A program made the translations under genes and the position numbers. The notes beneath the pieces were generated by a model. That model saw only the letters and a list, made by a program, of their open reading frames with translations. It searched no databases and was not told the origin of the DNA. Positions 20,075 through 30,000 of a DNA stretch of 64,000 nt are shown in pieces. The stretch lies in NCBI RefSeq assembly GCF_026625745.1, contig NZ_CP113061.1:620001-684000 (forward strand), read 5' to 3'. This stretch comes from Asticcacaulis sp. SL142 (lineage in GTDB: Bacteria; Pseudomonadota; Alphaproteobacteria; Caulobacterales; Caulobacteraceae). Every line of letters begins with the position of its first letter. The stretch's first letter is position 1.

Positions 20075-20515
20075 TCAGAACCAAGACCGGTCGCCAGCGA
20101 CATAATCTTCGTGGAACTGCTGCTCGGATTTGAGCAGGTAGATGATAAGCTCGATAAACGATATCAGGGCGACAGCTATGCCGGGGATGACCAGAAACCA
20201 TCCCACCGTCCCGCACACCAGCATGATGACACCGGCGGTGTTCTTACCCAGATAAAATTTGTGCACGCCCCAGATGCCGAAGAAGAAAGTCAACAGGGCG
20301 GCCACCCATTTGTTCTTATCGGACAGGCCTGTGGAGACGACATAAACGCTGACGGCCCGGCCATCGGAGGCTTCAAAATCAACCGTCGAGCCCGTCGCAA
20401 CTGAGCGAGCGCCACCCATAAGGTCTGCGCGGGTAAAGCCATAGCGCACGCCGTCATCACCGCTGATGAGGCCTTGAGCCAAGCTGTCGTCGTATGACAG
20501 GACTTTTCCGCGCAT
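20075..20515 (-). CDS. TM2-domain membrane protein with cold-shock-like N-terminus
   Basis: A 146-residue protein lying between nuoF and nuoG. Residues 1-65 look like a small beta-barrel (GLISGDDGVRYGFTRADL resembles the cold-shock/OB pattern of Gly, acidic and aromatic residues). From about 68 a TM2 domain follows: DKNKWVAALLTFFFGIWGVHKFYLGKN, a tight turn, and a second helix, then a further hydrophobic segment. TM2 proteins are membrane proteins of unclear biochemical role. It starts 5 bases after the nuoF stop with GGAGTAGGGG upstream, so it is part of the nuo transcript. A link to complex I is not shown. Confidence 0.82.
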   Translation of the reverse strand: MRGKVLSYDDSLAQGLISGDDGVRYGFTRADLMGGARSVATGSTVDFEASDGRAVSVYVVSTGLSDKNKWVAALLTFFFGIWGVHKFYLGKNTAGVIMLVCGTVGWFLVIPGIAVALISFIELIIYLLKSEQQFHEDYVAGDRSWF

Positions 20516-20520
20516 ATCCC

Positions 20521-21843
20521 CTACTCCGCCGCTATAGAATGGCCGGCCACGTTAGACTTACGCGAACGGTAAAGCGTGATGCGGTCTTCGATCTCATGGC
20601 GGAAATGGCGAATCAGGCCTTGAATCGGCCAGGCCGCGGCATCACCCAGCGCGCAGATCGTGTGACCTTCGACCTGAGTGGTGACTTCGAGCAACATGTC
20701 AATTTCCGACGGATCAGCATCGCCCTTAACCATGCGCTCCATAACCCGCCACATCCAGCCGGTACCTTCACGACACGGTGTGCACTGGCCACAGCTTTCG
20801 TGTTTGTAGAAATAGCTGAGGCGGGCAATGGCGCGGATCAGATCGGTCGACTTATCCATGACGATAACCGCTGCCGTTCCCAAACCAGAGCGCAGGGCGC
20901 GCAGACTGTCGAAGTCCATCGGCAGGTTTTCACACTGCTCGGCCGGAATCATCGGCACCGATGATCCGCCCGGAATGACGGCCTTGAGGTTACCCCACCC
21001 ACCACGAATCCCACCGCAATGATCTTCGATCAACTGACGGAACGGTATCGACATGGCCTCTTCGACGTTACAAGGTCGCTCAACGTGACCGGAAATACAG
21101 AACAGCTTTGTGCCGGTATTATTTGGGGCGCCAAAACCGGCGAACCATTCGGCGCCACGGCGCAGGATCGTGCCGACGACGGCAATCGATTCAACATTGT
21201 TTACGGTTGTCGGGCAGCCATAAAGCCCAGCCCCCGCCGGGAATGGTGGCTTAAGACGCGGCTGGCCTTTTTTGCCTTCCAGCGATTCCAAAAGAGCGGT
21301 TTCTTCGCCGCAGATATAGGCCCCGGCACCGTGATGAACGTAAACGTCAAAATCCCAGCCGTGGACATTGTTTTTGCCAATGAGCCTGGCTTCATAGGCT
21401 TGTTTAACCGCCGCCTCTAACCGCTCGCGCTCAAACACATATTCGCCGCGCAGATAGATGTAACAGGCATGGGCCTGCATGGCGAACGACGCGATCAGGC
21501 AACCTTCGATCAGCAGATGCGGATCATGGCGCATAATCTCACGGTCTTTGCAGGTGCCGGGCTCGGATTCGTCGGCATTGACGACCAGATAGTGCGGACG
21601 ATCCTTAACCTCTTTTGGCATGAACGACCATTTCAACCCGGTCGAAAAGCCCGCCCCGCCCCGACCGCGCAGACCAGAGTTCTTGACGTTAGTGATGATC
21701 CACTCGCGTCCATAGGACAGAATATCCTTGGTCGCATTCCAGCAGCCGCGCTGCTTCGCACCGTCAAGACCCCAATCCTGGAAGCCGTACAAATTGGTGA
21801 AAATGCGATCTTTATCTTCGAGAATACCCAGTGTTTTGGCCAT
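20521..21843 (-). CDS. nuoF: NADH-quinone oxidoreductase subunit F
   Basis: The NADH- and FMN-binding subunit of complex [19 protein letters not shown] is the FMN/NADH loop, [17 protein letters not shown] is a second nucleotide-site motif, and [13 protein letters not shown] plus a distal Cys bind the N3 [4Fe-4S] cluster. The frame is open back to 22014, but the conserved sequence starts at about [15 protein letters not shown]. The ATG at 21843 gives 440 residues, a normal size, and lies just after the nuoE stop (21845). A GGAGG precedes it by 12 bases. A second ATG at 21852 has the same GGAGG only 3 bases away. Confidence 0.95.
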   Translation of the reverse strand: MAKTLGILEDKDRIFTNLYGFQDWGLDGAKQRGCWNATKDILSYGREWIITNVKNSGLRGRGGAGFSTGLKWSFMPKEVKDRPHYLVVNADESEPGTCKDREIMRHDPHLLIEGCLIASFAMQAHACYIYLRGEYVFERERLEAAVKQAYEARLIGKNNVHGWDFDVYVHHGAGAYICGEETALLESLEGKKGQPRLKPPFPAGAGLYGCPTTVNNVESIAVVGTILRRGAEWFAGFGAPNNTGTKLFCISGHVERPCNVEEAMSIPFRQLIEDHCGGIRGGWGNLKAVIPGGSSVPMIPAEQCENLPMDFDSLRALRSGLGTAAVIVMDKSTDLIRAIARLSYFYKHESCGQCTPCREGTGWMWRVMERMVKGDADPSEIDMLLEVTTQVEGHTICALGDAAAWPIQGLIRHFRHEIEDRITLYRSRKSNVAGHSIAAE

Positions 21844-21844
21844 G

Positions 21845-22510
21845 TTACGCATTTGCCTCCGGAACGGGTGCATTCGGAATTTTGATCGGCTTTGTGGCTG
21901 AGCCATCATAAAGTTTGGGATCGAGCAAGGTCGTCGCCCCGCCAATAGGTTCAGACGTGTGACGACCGTTATAAGGCCCTGCCTTGGGCGACTTACCGGC
22001 GGCAAAATCATCAATGATCTGCGCCAAGTTTTCGGGGGTCAGGTCTTCATAGAAATAGTCATTAATCTGGGCCATAGGCGCATTGGTGCAGGCCCCCAGA
22101 CATTCAACTTCCTGCCAGGTAAATTTACCATCAGCAGACAGCTTATCCTTAGCGCCGATCTTGGATTTACAAACGTCCATCAGCTTGTCGGAGCCACGCA
22201 ACATGCACGGCGTCGTGCCGCACACCTGAATGAGCGCACTCGATCCTACCGGCTCCAGCATGAACATGGTGTAGAAGGTCGCGACCTCATAAACACGGAT
22301 CTGCGCCATGCCCAGCATCTTGGCGATCGCGGAAATAGCGGGCTCACTGACCCAGCCTTCCTGCTTTTGGACCAGCCACAGAATAGGAATGACCGCCGAT
22401 TGACGACGGTTATCAGGGTATTTGGCAATCCACCAGTTAGCCTTTTCAAGCGTTTCGGGCTTGAAGGCAAAACTCTCGGGCTGCTCTTTGGCGAGGCGGC
22501 GAACAGACAT
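21845..22510 (-). CDS. nuoE: NADH-quinone oxidoreductase subunit E
   Basis: A 221-residue thioredoxin-like [2Fe-2S] subunit (cluster N1a). The four ligands are in [10 protein letters not shown] and [29 protein letters not shown] is the typical N-terminal helical part. The protein is longer than E. coli NuoE because of a C-terminal extension of about 50 residues (from [13 protein letters not shown]), which is common in alphaproteobacteria. AGAGAGG lies four bases before the ATG. nuoF follows at once. Confidence 0.96.
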   Translation of the reverse strand: MSVRRLAKEQPESFAFKPETLEKANWWIAKYPDNRRQSAVIPILWLVQKQEGWVSEPAISAIAKMLGMAQIRVYEVATFYTMFMLEPVGSSALIQVCGTTPCMLRGSDKLMDVCKSKIGAKDKLSADGKFTWQEVECLGACTNAPMAQINDYFYEDLTPENLAQIIDDFAAGKSPKAGPYNGRHTSEPIGGATTLLDPKLYDGSATKPIKIPNAPVPEANA

Positions 22511-22544
22511 CAGGCCTCTCTCTCACTATTAAAGAAAAAACAGA

Positions 22545-22901
22545 TCATTGCTTAGCCGCAGCCTCCCAACGGTCGGAGCGCGCCTTCATCATGCGCTGGC
22601 TGGCCGCCTTAACAAACGGCAGACGCTTGGCCAGAAGCATGGATACCACGGCAACGGCGATAGACCCCATGACCAAAGGTGATCCGGCATCTTGCGGATT
22701 AAATTCGATGTAGAGGCGCACTGAGAAAATGATAGCGAGCATCGGTGCATAAGACACGATGGTCTCAAGCAGAATATCCTTGAGATATCCTTTTGCGCCA
22801 TCAGGGTGATACGACCAAGCCGCCTTGGCCAGCAGGTAGCGCAGATACACTGCGACCGCCAGAAAACCAAACGACAGCGCGAAAGCCAACCAGATATTCA
22901 T
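22545..22901 (-). CDS. Small membrane protein of unknown function between nuoD and nuoE
   Basis: A 118-residue protein with three likely helices (LAFALSFGFLAVAVYLRYLLA, IVSYAPMLAIIFSVRLYI, LVMGSIAVAVVSMLL) and a basic C-terminal tail. Its ATG shares one base with the nuoD stop (TAATG), so translation is coupled to nuoD. I do not recognise a family. Its position makes it a candidate accessory or assembly factor for complex I, but the sequence does not show this. A simple hitch-hiking gene is the alternative. Confidence 0.75.
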   Translation of the reverse strand: MNIWLAFALSFGFLAVAVYLRYLLAKAAWSYHPDGAKGYLKDILLETIVSYAPMLAIIFSVRLYIEFNPQDAGSPLVMGSIAVAVVSMLLAKRLPFVKAASQRMMKARSDRWEAAAKQ

Positions 22902-24133
22902 TAGCGGTCAACCTCACCGAATACGATATCCAGCGATCCCAGAATAGCCGACACGTCCGCCAGCATGTGGCCACGGTTCATCCAGTCCATCGCCTGAAGG
23001 TGAGCAAAGCCCGGTGCGCGGATCTTGCACTTATAAGGCTTGTTGGTGCCGTCCGACACCAGATAAACCCCGAACTCACCCTTGGGCGCTTCGACGCAGG
23101 CATAGACTTCACCTTCTGGGGTTTTAAAGCCTTCGGTATAGAGCTTGAAGTGATGGATCAGCGCTTCCATCGAGTTTTTCATTTCGGCGCGGCGGGGCGG
23201 TGTGATCTTGTGGTCATTTGACAGGACATCGCCCGGCGTTACCCGAAGTTTCTCAATGCACTGCTGCATCAGGCTAACCGAAACCCGCATTTCTTCAACG
23301 CGGCACAGATACCGATCCCAGCAGTCGCCGTTTTTGCCAATGACGATATCAAAATCGAGCTCATCATAGCACTCATAGGGTTGCGACTTACGCAGATCCC
23401 ATTCGACGCCTGACCCGCGGATCATGACGCCGGAGAAGCCCCAGTCGAACGCTTCCTGAACTGAAACCACGCCGATGTCGACGTTACGTTGCTTGAAGAT
23501 ACGGTTTTCGGTCACCAAAGATTCAATATCGTTCAGGGCTCGCGGGAACTCCTTACACCACTGCTCGATATCGTCGATCAGTTCAGGTGTCAGATCCTGA
23601 TGGACACCGCCGGGGCGGAAATAGTTGGCATGCAGACGTGCCCCGCAGGCCCGCTCATAGAACACCATCAGCTTTTCACGCTCCTCAAAGCCCCACAACG
23701 GTGGCGTCAGAGCGCCCACATCCATGGCCTGAGTGGTGATGTTCAAAAGGTGATTTAGTACGCGGCCGATTTCGGAGAACAGCACCCGGATCAACTGCGC
23801 GCGCTTAGGCACGTCAACGCCCAGAAGCTTTTCGATCGCCAGACAGAAGGCGTGCTCCTGATTCATCGGGGCGACATAATCAAGACGGTCAAAATAGGGA
23901 ATGTTTTGCAGGTATGTGCGATATTCCATCAGCTTTTCGGTGCCGCGATGCAGCAGGCCGATATGCGGATCAACGCGCTCAACAATTTCACCGTCAAGAT
24001 CAAGCACCAGACGTAAAACGCCGTGTGCCGCCGGATGCTGGGGACCGAAATTGATCGTGAACTTACGATCGTCAAAATTCTGACGCGTAAGCTCGCTCTT
24101 GAGATCGCTCTGTGGCTTCACATCATCCGCCAT
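22901..24133 (-). CDS. nuoD: NADH-quinone oxidoreductase subunit D
   Basis: A 410-residue, 49-kDa-type subunit that forms the quinone-binding site with Nuo[22 protein letters not shown] and [30 protein letters not shown] contain the conserved His and Tyr of the quinone pocket. MSVSL-type helices and a C-terminal [11 protein letters not shown] follow. The start is the ATG at 24133, with AAGGA seven bases upstream. A GTG at 24139 abuts that site. It is separate from nuoC, with a small membrane-protein gene between them. Confidence 0.96.
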   Translation of the reverse strand: MADDVKPQSDLKSELTRQNFDDRKFTINFGPQHPAAHGVLRLVLDLDGEIVERVDPHIGLLHRGTEKLMEYRTYLQNIPYFDRLDYVAPMNQEHAFCLAIEKLLGVDVPKRAQLIRVLFSEIGRVLNHLLNITTQAMDVGALTPPLWGFEEREKLMVFYERACGARLHANYFRPGGVHQDLTPELIDDIEQWCKEFPRALNDIESLVTENRIFKQRNVDIGVVSVQEAFDWGFSGVMIRGSGVEWDLRKSQPYECYDELDFDIVIGKNGDCWDRYLCRVEEMRVSVSLMQQCIEKLRVTPGDVLSNDHKITPPRRAEMKNSMEALIHHFKLYTEGFKTPEGEVYACVEAPKGEFGVYLVSDGTNKPYKCKIRAPGFAHLQAMDWMNRGHMLADVSAILGSLDIVFGEVDR

Positions 24134-24196
24134 GATCACATCCTTCTATCCCACTACCCGAAAACAGCCAGTCTGAACCAGCGGCTTCCGCGAAAT

Positions 24197-24586
24197 TTAC
24201 TCATCCAGCGTCGGTCTGCGCGTCAATGCCACGAGCAGCCCCGCCACCAGAGTGATAATGCCAAAACCGGAAACCACCAGCATCGACAAATCAAAACTAT
24301 GCGTCGTCACCAACTGCACCACTGGCGTTGCCAGAAGCACGGCTGAAGCCCCCAATAATGCGGCCTGCGTTTCCGCTGCCGTAAAGCGCCGCACCGCAGC
24401 CCCAAAAATCAATATCGCCACACCGACGATGATCGACATCCCCGTCGTCGCCATGCCCTCATCCGGTATATCGGGTGAGCGCGTAAACCATCCGGTCAAT
24501 TTCATGACGATGGTAAAAAGATACGCCGCCGACAAACTGACGGCAAAAAACTTTACTGCCGACCGAACCGATTTAAACCTACCCAT
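24197..24586 (-). CDS. Small membrane protein of unknown function between nuoC and nuoD
   Basis: A 129-residue hydrophobic protein with about four helices, among them FFAVSLSAAYLFTIVMKL, MSIIVGVAILIFGAAV, ALLGASAVLLATPVVQLV and MLVVSGFGIITLVAGLLVAL. The ends are polar. GGGGGGC lies just before the ATG. It starts 33 bases after nuoC and ends 63 bases before nuoD, so it is in the same transcript. No family is recognised, and a role in complex I is only suggested by position. Confidence 0.72.
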   Translation of the reverse strand: MGRFKSVRSAVKFFAVSLSAAYLFTIVMKLTGWFTRSPDIPDEGMATTGMSIIVGVAILIFGAAVRRFTAAETQAALLGASAVLLATPVVQLVTTHSFDLSMLVVSGFGIITLVAGLLVALTRRPTLDE

Positions 24587-24619
24587 AACGCCCCCCGTTT
24601 CAGGTTTTTAGCTGTTTAT

Positions 24620-25225
24620 TTAGCTACTGGCCTTCTCATCGCCCGGCAGGACATAGGACGCGCCCTCCCACGGAGACATAAAGTCAAATTTGCGGAACTC
24701 CTGAACCAGTTTTACAGGTTCATAAACCACGCGCTTTTGCGCCTCGTCGTAACGCACTTCGACATGCCCGGTCATCGGGAAATCCTTGCGCAGCGGATGA
24801 CCTTCAAAACCGTAATCCGTCAGCAACCGGCGTAAATCCGGGTGATTAGCGAACAAAATTCCGTACATATCAAAGGCTTCGCGCTCATACCAATCCGCGT
24901 TAGGGTAGACTTCACGAAGGCAGGCTACCGGCACGACTTCATCGGTCATAACCTTAACCCGAATACGCAGGTTCTTCGTCAACGACAAAAGATGGTACAC
25001 GACATCAAAACGAAGATCGCGCTTAGGGTAATCCACGCCCGTCAGATCAATAAGCTGATGAAAGCGGTAATGCTCGCCGTCTTTCAGCTTAGTCATGATT
25101 TCAATTGTACGCTCACGCTCAACCGTCAGCGTCAGTTCACCGTAAGAGAACGTCGCATCCAGCAGGCCATCCTTGAAATCGGCCTTGGCGCGTTCGGCGA
25201 GAGCATTCAGTTTCTCTAATGACAT
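24620..25225 (-). CDS. nuoC: NADH-quinone oxidoreductase subunit C
   Basis: A 201-residue, 30-kDa-type subunit of the peripheral arm. The signature is [40 protein letters not shown], and [17 protein letters not shown] near the C-terminus is also typical. It is a free-standing protein, not fused to NuoD as in enterobacteria. It starts 12 bases after nuoB. Confidence 0.96.
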   Translation of the reverse strand: MSLEKLNALAERAKADFKDGLLDATFSYGELTLTVERERTIEIMTKLKDGEHYRFHQLIDLTGVDYPKRDLRFDVVYHLLSLTKNLRIRVKVMTDEVVPVACLREVYPNADWYEREAFDMYGILFANHPDLRRLLTDYGFEGHPLRKDFPMTGHVEVRYDEAQKRVVYEPVKLVQEFRKFDFMSPWEGASYVLPGDEKASS

Positions 25226-25237
25226 AACACCCTCCCC

Positions 25238-25837
25238 TTATCGTGCGATCGTGCCGTTACGACGAATCTTCTTCTGCAATTGCAGGAGGCCGTACAGCAG
25301 AGCTTCAGCCGATGGCGGGCAACCGGGCACATAGACATCAACCGGCACAACCCGGTCACAACCGCGAACTACCGAATAGCTGTAATGGTAATAGCCGCCA
25401 CCATTGGCGCAACTGCCCATCGACAGCACATAGCGCGGATCCGGCATCTGGTCGTACACCTTACGCAGCGCCGGCGCCATCTTGTTGGTCAAGGTGCCCG
25501 CCACAATCATCAGATCTGACTGGCGCGGTGACGCGCGCGGCGCCATGCCAAAGCGTTCCATGTCATAACGCGGCATAGAGGCCTGCATCATTTCAACCGC
25601 GCAACAGGCCAGACCGAACGTCATCCACATCAGAGAGCCCGTACGCGCCCAGGTGATGACATCATCGGCCGCCGCGACCAGAAAACCTTTTTCGTTCAGT
25701 TCAGCCGAGACCTGCTCAAAAAACTTATCGTGGATGTCGGGATTATAGCCTTCAACGCGCGAGCGGCCCGCCATACCCGCTGCCAAAGGCTGCCCCGACG
25801 TTGAAATCAGGCCTGTATTGGAAAGGTCTACTCCCAT
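25238..25837 (-). CDS. nuoB: NADH-quinone oxidoreductase subunit B
   Basis: A 199-residue subunit that binds the terminal [4Fe-4S] cluster N2. The ligands are the tandem cysteines in [11 protein letters not shown], the Cys of [16 protein letters not shown] and the Cys of [14 protein letters not shown]. The start is the ATG at 25837, with AAGGAG seven bases upstream. Codons back to 25858 are open, but that position is GTG inside nuoA. The start lies 10 bases inside the end of nuoA, suggesting coupled translation. Confidence 0.96.
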   Translation of the reverse strand: MGVDLSNTGLISTSGQPLAAGMAGRSRVEGYNPDIHDKFFEQVSAELNEKGFLVAAADDVITWARTGSLMWMTFGLACCAVEMMQASMPRYDMERFGMAPRASPRQSDLMIVAGTLTNKMAPALRKVYDQMPDPRYVLSMGSCANGGGYYHYSYSVVRGCDRVVPVDVYVPGCPPSAEALLYGLLQLQKKIRRNGTIAR

Positions 25838-26205
25838 TCCAGGGCTCCTTTTTTCCACTCATAAATAAAGCCAACGGTCAAGATCGTCAGGAAAGACATC
25901 ATCGACCAAAAGGCAAACTCCATACCGGCTTGCGGCAAATCAAACATCGACACGGCCCACGGAAAGAGAAACGCGACTTCCAAGTCAAAGATGATGAACA
26001 GAATCGACACCAGATAAAACCGGACGTCAAATTTCTGACGGGCACTATCAAAGGCGTTAAACCCACACTCATAGGCCGACAACTTTTCAGTATCCGGGGC
26101 CTTGGGCGCCAGAACCAGCGCCGCAACGATAAAGCCCAACCCTAAAACGGCAGCGATACCCATGAAAATGATGACCGGAAGATATTGCAGCAAAAGCGCG
26201 TTCAT
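25828..26205 (-). CDS. nuoA: NADH-quinone oxidoreductase subunit A
   Basis: A 125-residue membrane subunit with three helices, the first gene of the complex I block. [39 protein letters not shown] is diagnostic and includes the loop Cys that reports active and deactive states. The ATG at 26205 has GAGG six bases upstream. A TTG at 26217 is in frame but overlaps that site. The block's promoter should lie in 26206-26435, where I find no convincing -35/-10 pair. Confidence 0.96.
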   Translation of the reverse strand: MNALLLQYLPVIIFMGIAAVLGLGFIVAALVLAPKAPDTEKLSAYECGFNAFDSARQKFDVRFYLVSILFIIFDLEVAFLFPWAVSMFDLPQAGMEFAFWSMMSFLTILTVGFIYEWKKGALEWE

Positions 26206-26435
26206 CGGAAACCTCAAATGAGTCCTTTATCTGAAAGTGCTGTTACACCTTAAGGACGGCTGGAATCAAGAAGCGTATTAGACCAACCATCGCACCGCGG
26301 CAAATACTCAAAAGGATCAAATCGAGTGTTTTTTGATTTTTGTGTTATTTTTAAAAGCTATTGAGAATTAATCGCATTTTGCAATCAACCTTCCACAGCC
26401 ATTTCAAAATTTAGAGCTTTTCAGGAACTCGGCGC
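26206..26435. other. Intergenic region with the presumed nuo promoter
   Basis: This AT-rich stretch separates nuoA from the tRNA-Asp promoter; the whole gene-free span 26206-26546 is 341 bases. It has A/T runs at about 26328-26355 and a GAGAATTAATC element near 26364 that loosely resembles an iron- or oxygen-regulator half site. I could not assign a promoter or operator with confidence. Confidence 0.3.
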
Positions 26436-26465
26436 TTGACACCGCCCCCTCGCCCGAACTATCTA
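26436..26465 (+). promoter_or_regulatory. Putative tRNA-Asp promoter
   Basis: TTGACA (26436-26441), an 18-base G+C-rich spacer and TATCTA (26460-26465) are followed by GCGCACCTC. The -10 plus discriminator block matches the one before the tRNA-Glu pair (TATCAA-GCGCACCTC at 433-419 on the minus strand). The G+C-rich discriminator is typical of growth-rate-controlled stable-RNA promoters. The leader to the first tRNA-Asp would be about 75 bases. Confidence 0.55.
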
Positions 26466-26546
26466 GCGCACCTCCTGACAGGGCAGGGTTGCCAGACCTT
26501 AAAATCTCGGCCACACTGTCTTATCGAGAAACTAAAATTTCAGAAT

Positions 26547-26623
26547 GCGGGTGTAGCTCAGTTGGTTAGAGTATCGGCCTGTCACGCCGAGGGTCGCGGG
26601 TTCGAGTCCCGTCACTCGCGCCA
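26547..26623 (+). tRNA. tRNA-Asp (anticodon GUC), first copy
   Basis: A 77-base gene with a full cloverleaf: acceptor stem GCGGGTG/CACTCGC, D arm with AGTTGGTTAGA, anticodon GTC in the loop CTGTCAC, T arm GCGGGTTCGAGTCCCGT, and encoded CCA. It is identical to the copy at 26684-26760, 60 bases downstream. The trailer contains GTGG complementary to the CCAC at the 3' end, resembling the stronger hairpin after copy two. Confidence 0.97.
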
Positions 26624-26683
26624 CTTATTTAACATAGGTGGCAACCGCTTCTGAAATTTAAGTTTACGCAGGGCATTAGGGAT

Positions 26684-26760
26684 GCGGGTGTAGCTCAGTT
26701 GGTTAGAGTATCGGCCTGTCACGCCGAGGGTCGCGGGTTCGAGTCCCGTCACTCGCGCCA
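26684..26760 (+). tRNA. tRNA-Asp (anticodon GUC), second copy
   Basis: A 77-base gene identical to the first copy, including encoded CCA. Its 3' end is part of a perfect 22-base palindrome (26757-26778), and a strong terminator follows at 26810-26841. The pair forms one tRNA operon on the plus strand, upstream of the autotransporter gene. Confidence 0.97.
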
Positions 26761-26778
26761 CTTAAAATTTTAAGTGGC
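26757..26778. repeat. Perfect palindrome that includes the CCA end of tRNA-Asp
   Basis: The 11-base arm GCCACTTAAAA and its exact complement TTTTAAGTGGC lie back to back. The first four bases are the GCCA end of the second tRNA-Asp. In the precursor this would pair the CCA end with its own trailer. No long T run follows, so it is more likely a processing or protection element than a terminator. Confidence 0.55.
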
Positions 26779-26809
26779 ACCGCATCTCTTTTAATATCCT
26801 ATGTATTGC

Positions 26810-26841
26810 AAACCGCAGGCTCAAAGCCTCGCGGTTTTTTT
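26810..26841 (+). terminator. Rho-independent terminator of the tRNA-Asp operon
   Basis: ACCGC-AGGCT pairs with AGCCT-C-GCGGT around a three-base loop (CAA) with one bulge. A seven-T run follows. It isolates the tRNA-Asp pair from the autotransporter gene. The rest of 26842-27077 shows no gene and no promoter I can support. Confidence 0.85.
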
Positions 26842-27077
26842 CGTTTAGACGTTTCACGTCTCAGCGCATTTGCAATTTTTCCCAACTGACATATAAAAGC
26901 CCACATTCGTGCCAATGTTCGCCGCAAATTCGGTTTTTGAGGCGTCACCAACACAATGTAACGGTATCGACATGTGGGCTGCCTCCGCCAGGTAAAGCGT
27001 ATTCCCAAGTTTTCATAAAATAATCAGACCTCCACCGGGCCCATGGCTCTGTTTCCGACACTTCTGAAAGTAGCCAG

Positions 27078-30000
27078 ATGCGTAAATCACACCTTCGCAA
27101 TGCCACAGCCATCGGCCTGATTCTGGCTGCGGGCATATCCGCTCATACGGCGTCAGCCGAGACCAGCATCACGACTGAACGCACAACACCCATTGTCACA
27201 GCCACCGCGAACAGCGGCGCCGCAGACGATGTGAAGATCGCTTCGGCTGGATCCATAAAGCTGACCAGCGGCACCGCCATCACTCTGAACTCCAACAATA
27301 AAGTGACAACCGAAGGTGCCATTAATATGGCGTCATCGGCTGATAATTCGACGGGTATACTGATAAATGGCGGAACGACTGGTGAGGTTTCGGTAAAGTC
27401 GAACATCACGGTCACGGACAATTATACGCCCGCAGATTCAACGACTGACGATGATGATTTTGTTGACGGAGAATTTGCGACCGGCACCGGACGATACGGA
27501 ATCCGACTTGTAGGGGCGTCGCCTTTCACCGGTAAGATCGAAGTCACCAGCGGCTCGACCATTACTATTGAGGGGAATCAATCCTACGGCATCCGTCTGG
27601 AAGCCCCTCAAGTTGGTAATTTTAGCTTTGATGGCGCCATTGCGGCCACGGGTACGGACACCAAAGGCATCTCGATTGAAAACAATGTCACGGGCAATGT
27701 CTATGTCAGCGGCACCGTTAATGCGCTCGGCCGAAACGCTTCAGCTTTAAATCTGAGCGGCAACGTCAGCGGCTCTGTGATTCTCGACGGCACCATGGCG
27801 GGCACTGGTTATCGGTTCACCTCTTCCTTGAGCGATGCCCAACTCGCCTTGCTTGACCCGGATGACCTTTATCAATCGGGCCAGCTGGTCAGCATTTCGG
27901 GCAACCTGTCTAAGGGGCTGTTGCTGAACTCGACCGTAACTGCCGACACCACCAATACCGACAGCGATGGTGACGGCACACTTGACGCCAATCAGACGAC
28001 GGCCAATCTGACACAATACGGCGGCGCACCCGCTCTGCTTATTGGCTCAGCCACTCAGGATATCACACTCAACAGCGTCGTCACCGCCAAAGCGACCGAC
28101 AGCTACGGCCTGGTCGTCAAAGGCAATGTCAACGCAGCGGGCCTCTATAAAGACGTCAATGCGACCGCCATTCAGATTGGCGGGCTTGGGCATAATGTGA
28201 CCCTGCAAAACGGCCTGTCGATTCAAGGCAATATCACCGCTGTTGGCACCAAGGGAAATGCCACCGGCATATCTCTGCTGAGCGGGGCTAATGTCGCCAG
28301 TTTCATCAACTCCGGCACCATGCGGGCTACCACGACAACGCTGAATAACAACAGCGCGATTGTGGTCGATATCGCCGCAGGTGCCACCGTACCGACCTTC
28401 ACAAACAGCGGCACGATCACGGCTACCGGTGCCGGTACAACGTCAAATGCCATTGGGATCCGCGACAGATCTAACAGCCTTACCACCTTTAACAATACCG
28501 GCTTCATTACCTCCATAACGGTACCCGCCGACGAGAACAATGACGGTGTCGCTGATACAGCCGTCAATCGTGGCATGGCGATTGATACCCGCACCAATAC
28601 GGCAGGCCTTACTCTGGTTCAAACCGACACTAAACCGGACGACGACACCATCGCAGCCCCCTTCATTCAGGGCGACATTCTGTTGGGTGCCGGAAATGAT
28701 TCGATAACCATCAACGGCGGACAAGTTCTTGGAAACATTGACTTCGGGGCTGGCAGCAACACCATACTGCTCGACAAGAAAGCCATAGTGCTTGGTAAAA
28801 TCACCGGCAGCGGTACGGTCGCACTTGATGTCGCCGAAGCCCGACTGGGCCTCACTGGCGGATCGCAAGTAAATTTATCATCCCTGCATCTTGGGGCGAA
28901 GTCAGAGCTTTATCTGGTACTTAATCCCGACACCGCTACAACGCCCTTGCTGATTAATACCGGTACAACCACCATCGACAGCGGCGCTAAGGTGCTGTTG
29001 TCCCTGACCGAGATCACTAAAACACCGACACAGTTTACGGTGATGACCGGCAACAACATCAGCATAGCCAACCTTGATGTGGCGACGCTGAGCCAGAACG
29101 TGCCCTGGCTTTATAATGCCACCTTATCGACGGGCACGGCCAACACCAACCTCTATGCCGATTTCAGGCTGAAGACCCAAAGCGAATCCGGACTGTCCGT
29201 CAATGAATATAGCGCATTGGACGCGGTTCTGACGGCGGCTCAGACGGATGCGGCCACCCAACTGGCCTTGCTGGCTCAAACCAACCCAAACAGCTTCAAT
29301 GAAATCTATTCCGCCTTCCTGCCCGACTATTCGGGTGAAGCCCTGCTCACCCTGTCAAAAGGTCACGAAGCCCTCACCCACTCTCTGGCGCGGCAATCCT
29401 TCCTCCCGTCGGACGGTGAGACGCAATACTGGCTTCAGGAATATGGCTTCCACATGGAGCGTGAACGGGCCGAAACCACAGGCTTCACATCAACCGGCTT
29501 TGCCTTTGCCGGCGGTGCCGAACGCGGCTTAATGGGCAATCAGGCGGTCGGCGTTTACGTCGCCTACACGACCACGACGCCCGAAGACACCTTTGCGGCA
29601 GCGAACGAAACTTCATCCACTTCTGACATTAGCGTTGGCGGCTACTGGCGTTTATATAACGAAAACTTCAAGGCCTGGGCCAGCGCCGGTATTGGGCGCG
29701 CAACCTTTGACTCAAAGCGTGAGTTGATCAGCGCCCAGAAAGTCATGGTCGCTGAAGCCGACTGGAGCGGTATCAGCTACTCCGGCAATATTGGGGCATC
29801 CTATGAAACTTCAATGGGGCCGATATCCATGCGTCCGCAAGTCGCCGTCGACTTTTACGCTCTCAACGAAGATGAACGCACCGAAACCGGCGGCGGGTCC
29901 AGCTTTGATCTGACGGTTGATTCGCGTGACAGCCACATGGCCAGCGCCAGTGCCCTCGTCTTCTTTGGCCGTGCCAATAAAAAAGCCCTGATCCAGCCTG

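Noticed and set aside
21844-22014. Upstream extension of nuoF (57 extra residues)
   Set aside because: Lies inside nuoE, is not conserved NuoF sequence, and a suitable ATG is present at 21843.
26364-26374. GAGAATTAATC as a Fur-type site near nuoA
   Set aside because: Only a loose half-site match without a symmetric partner.
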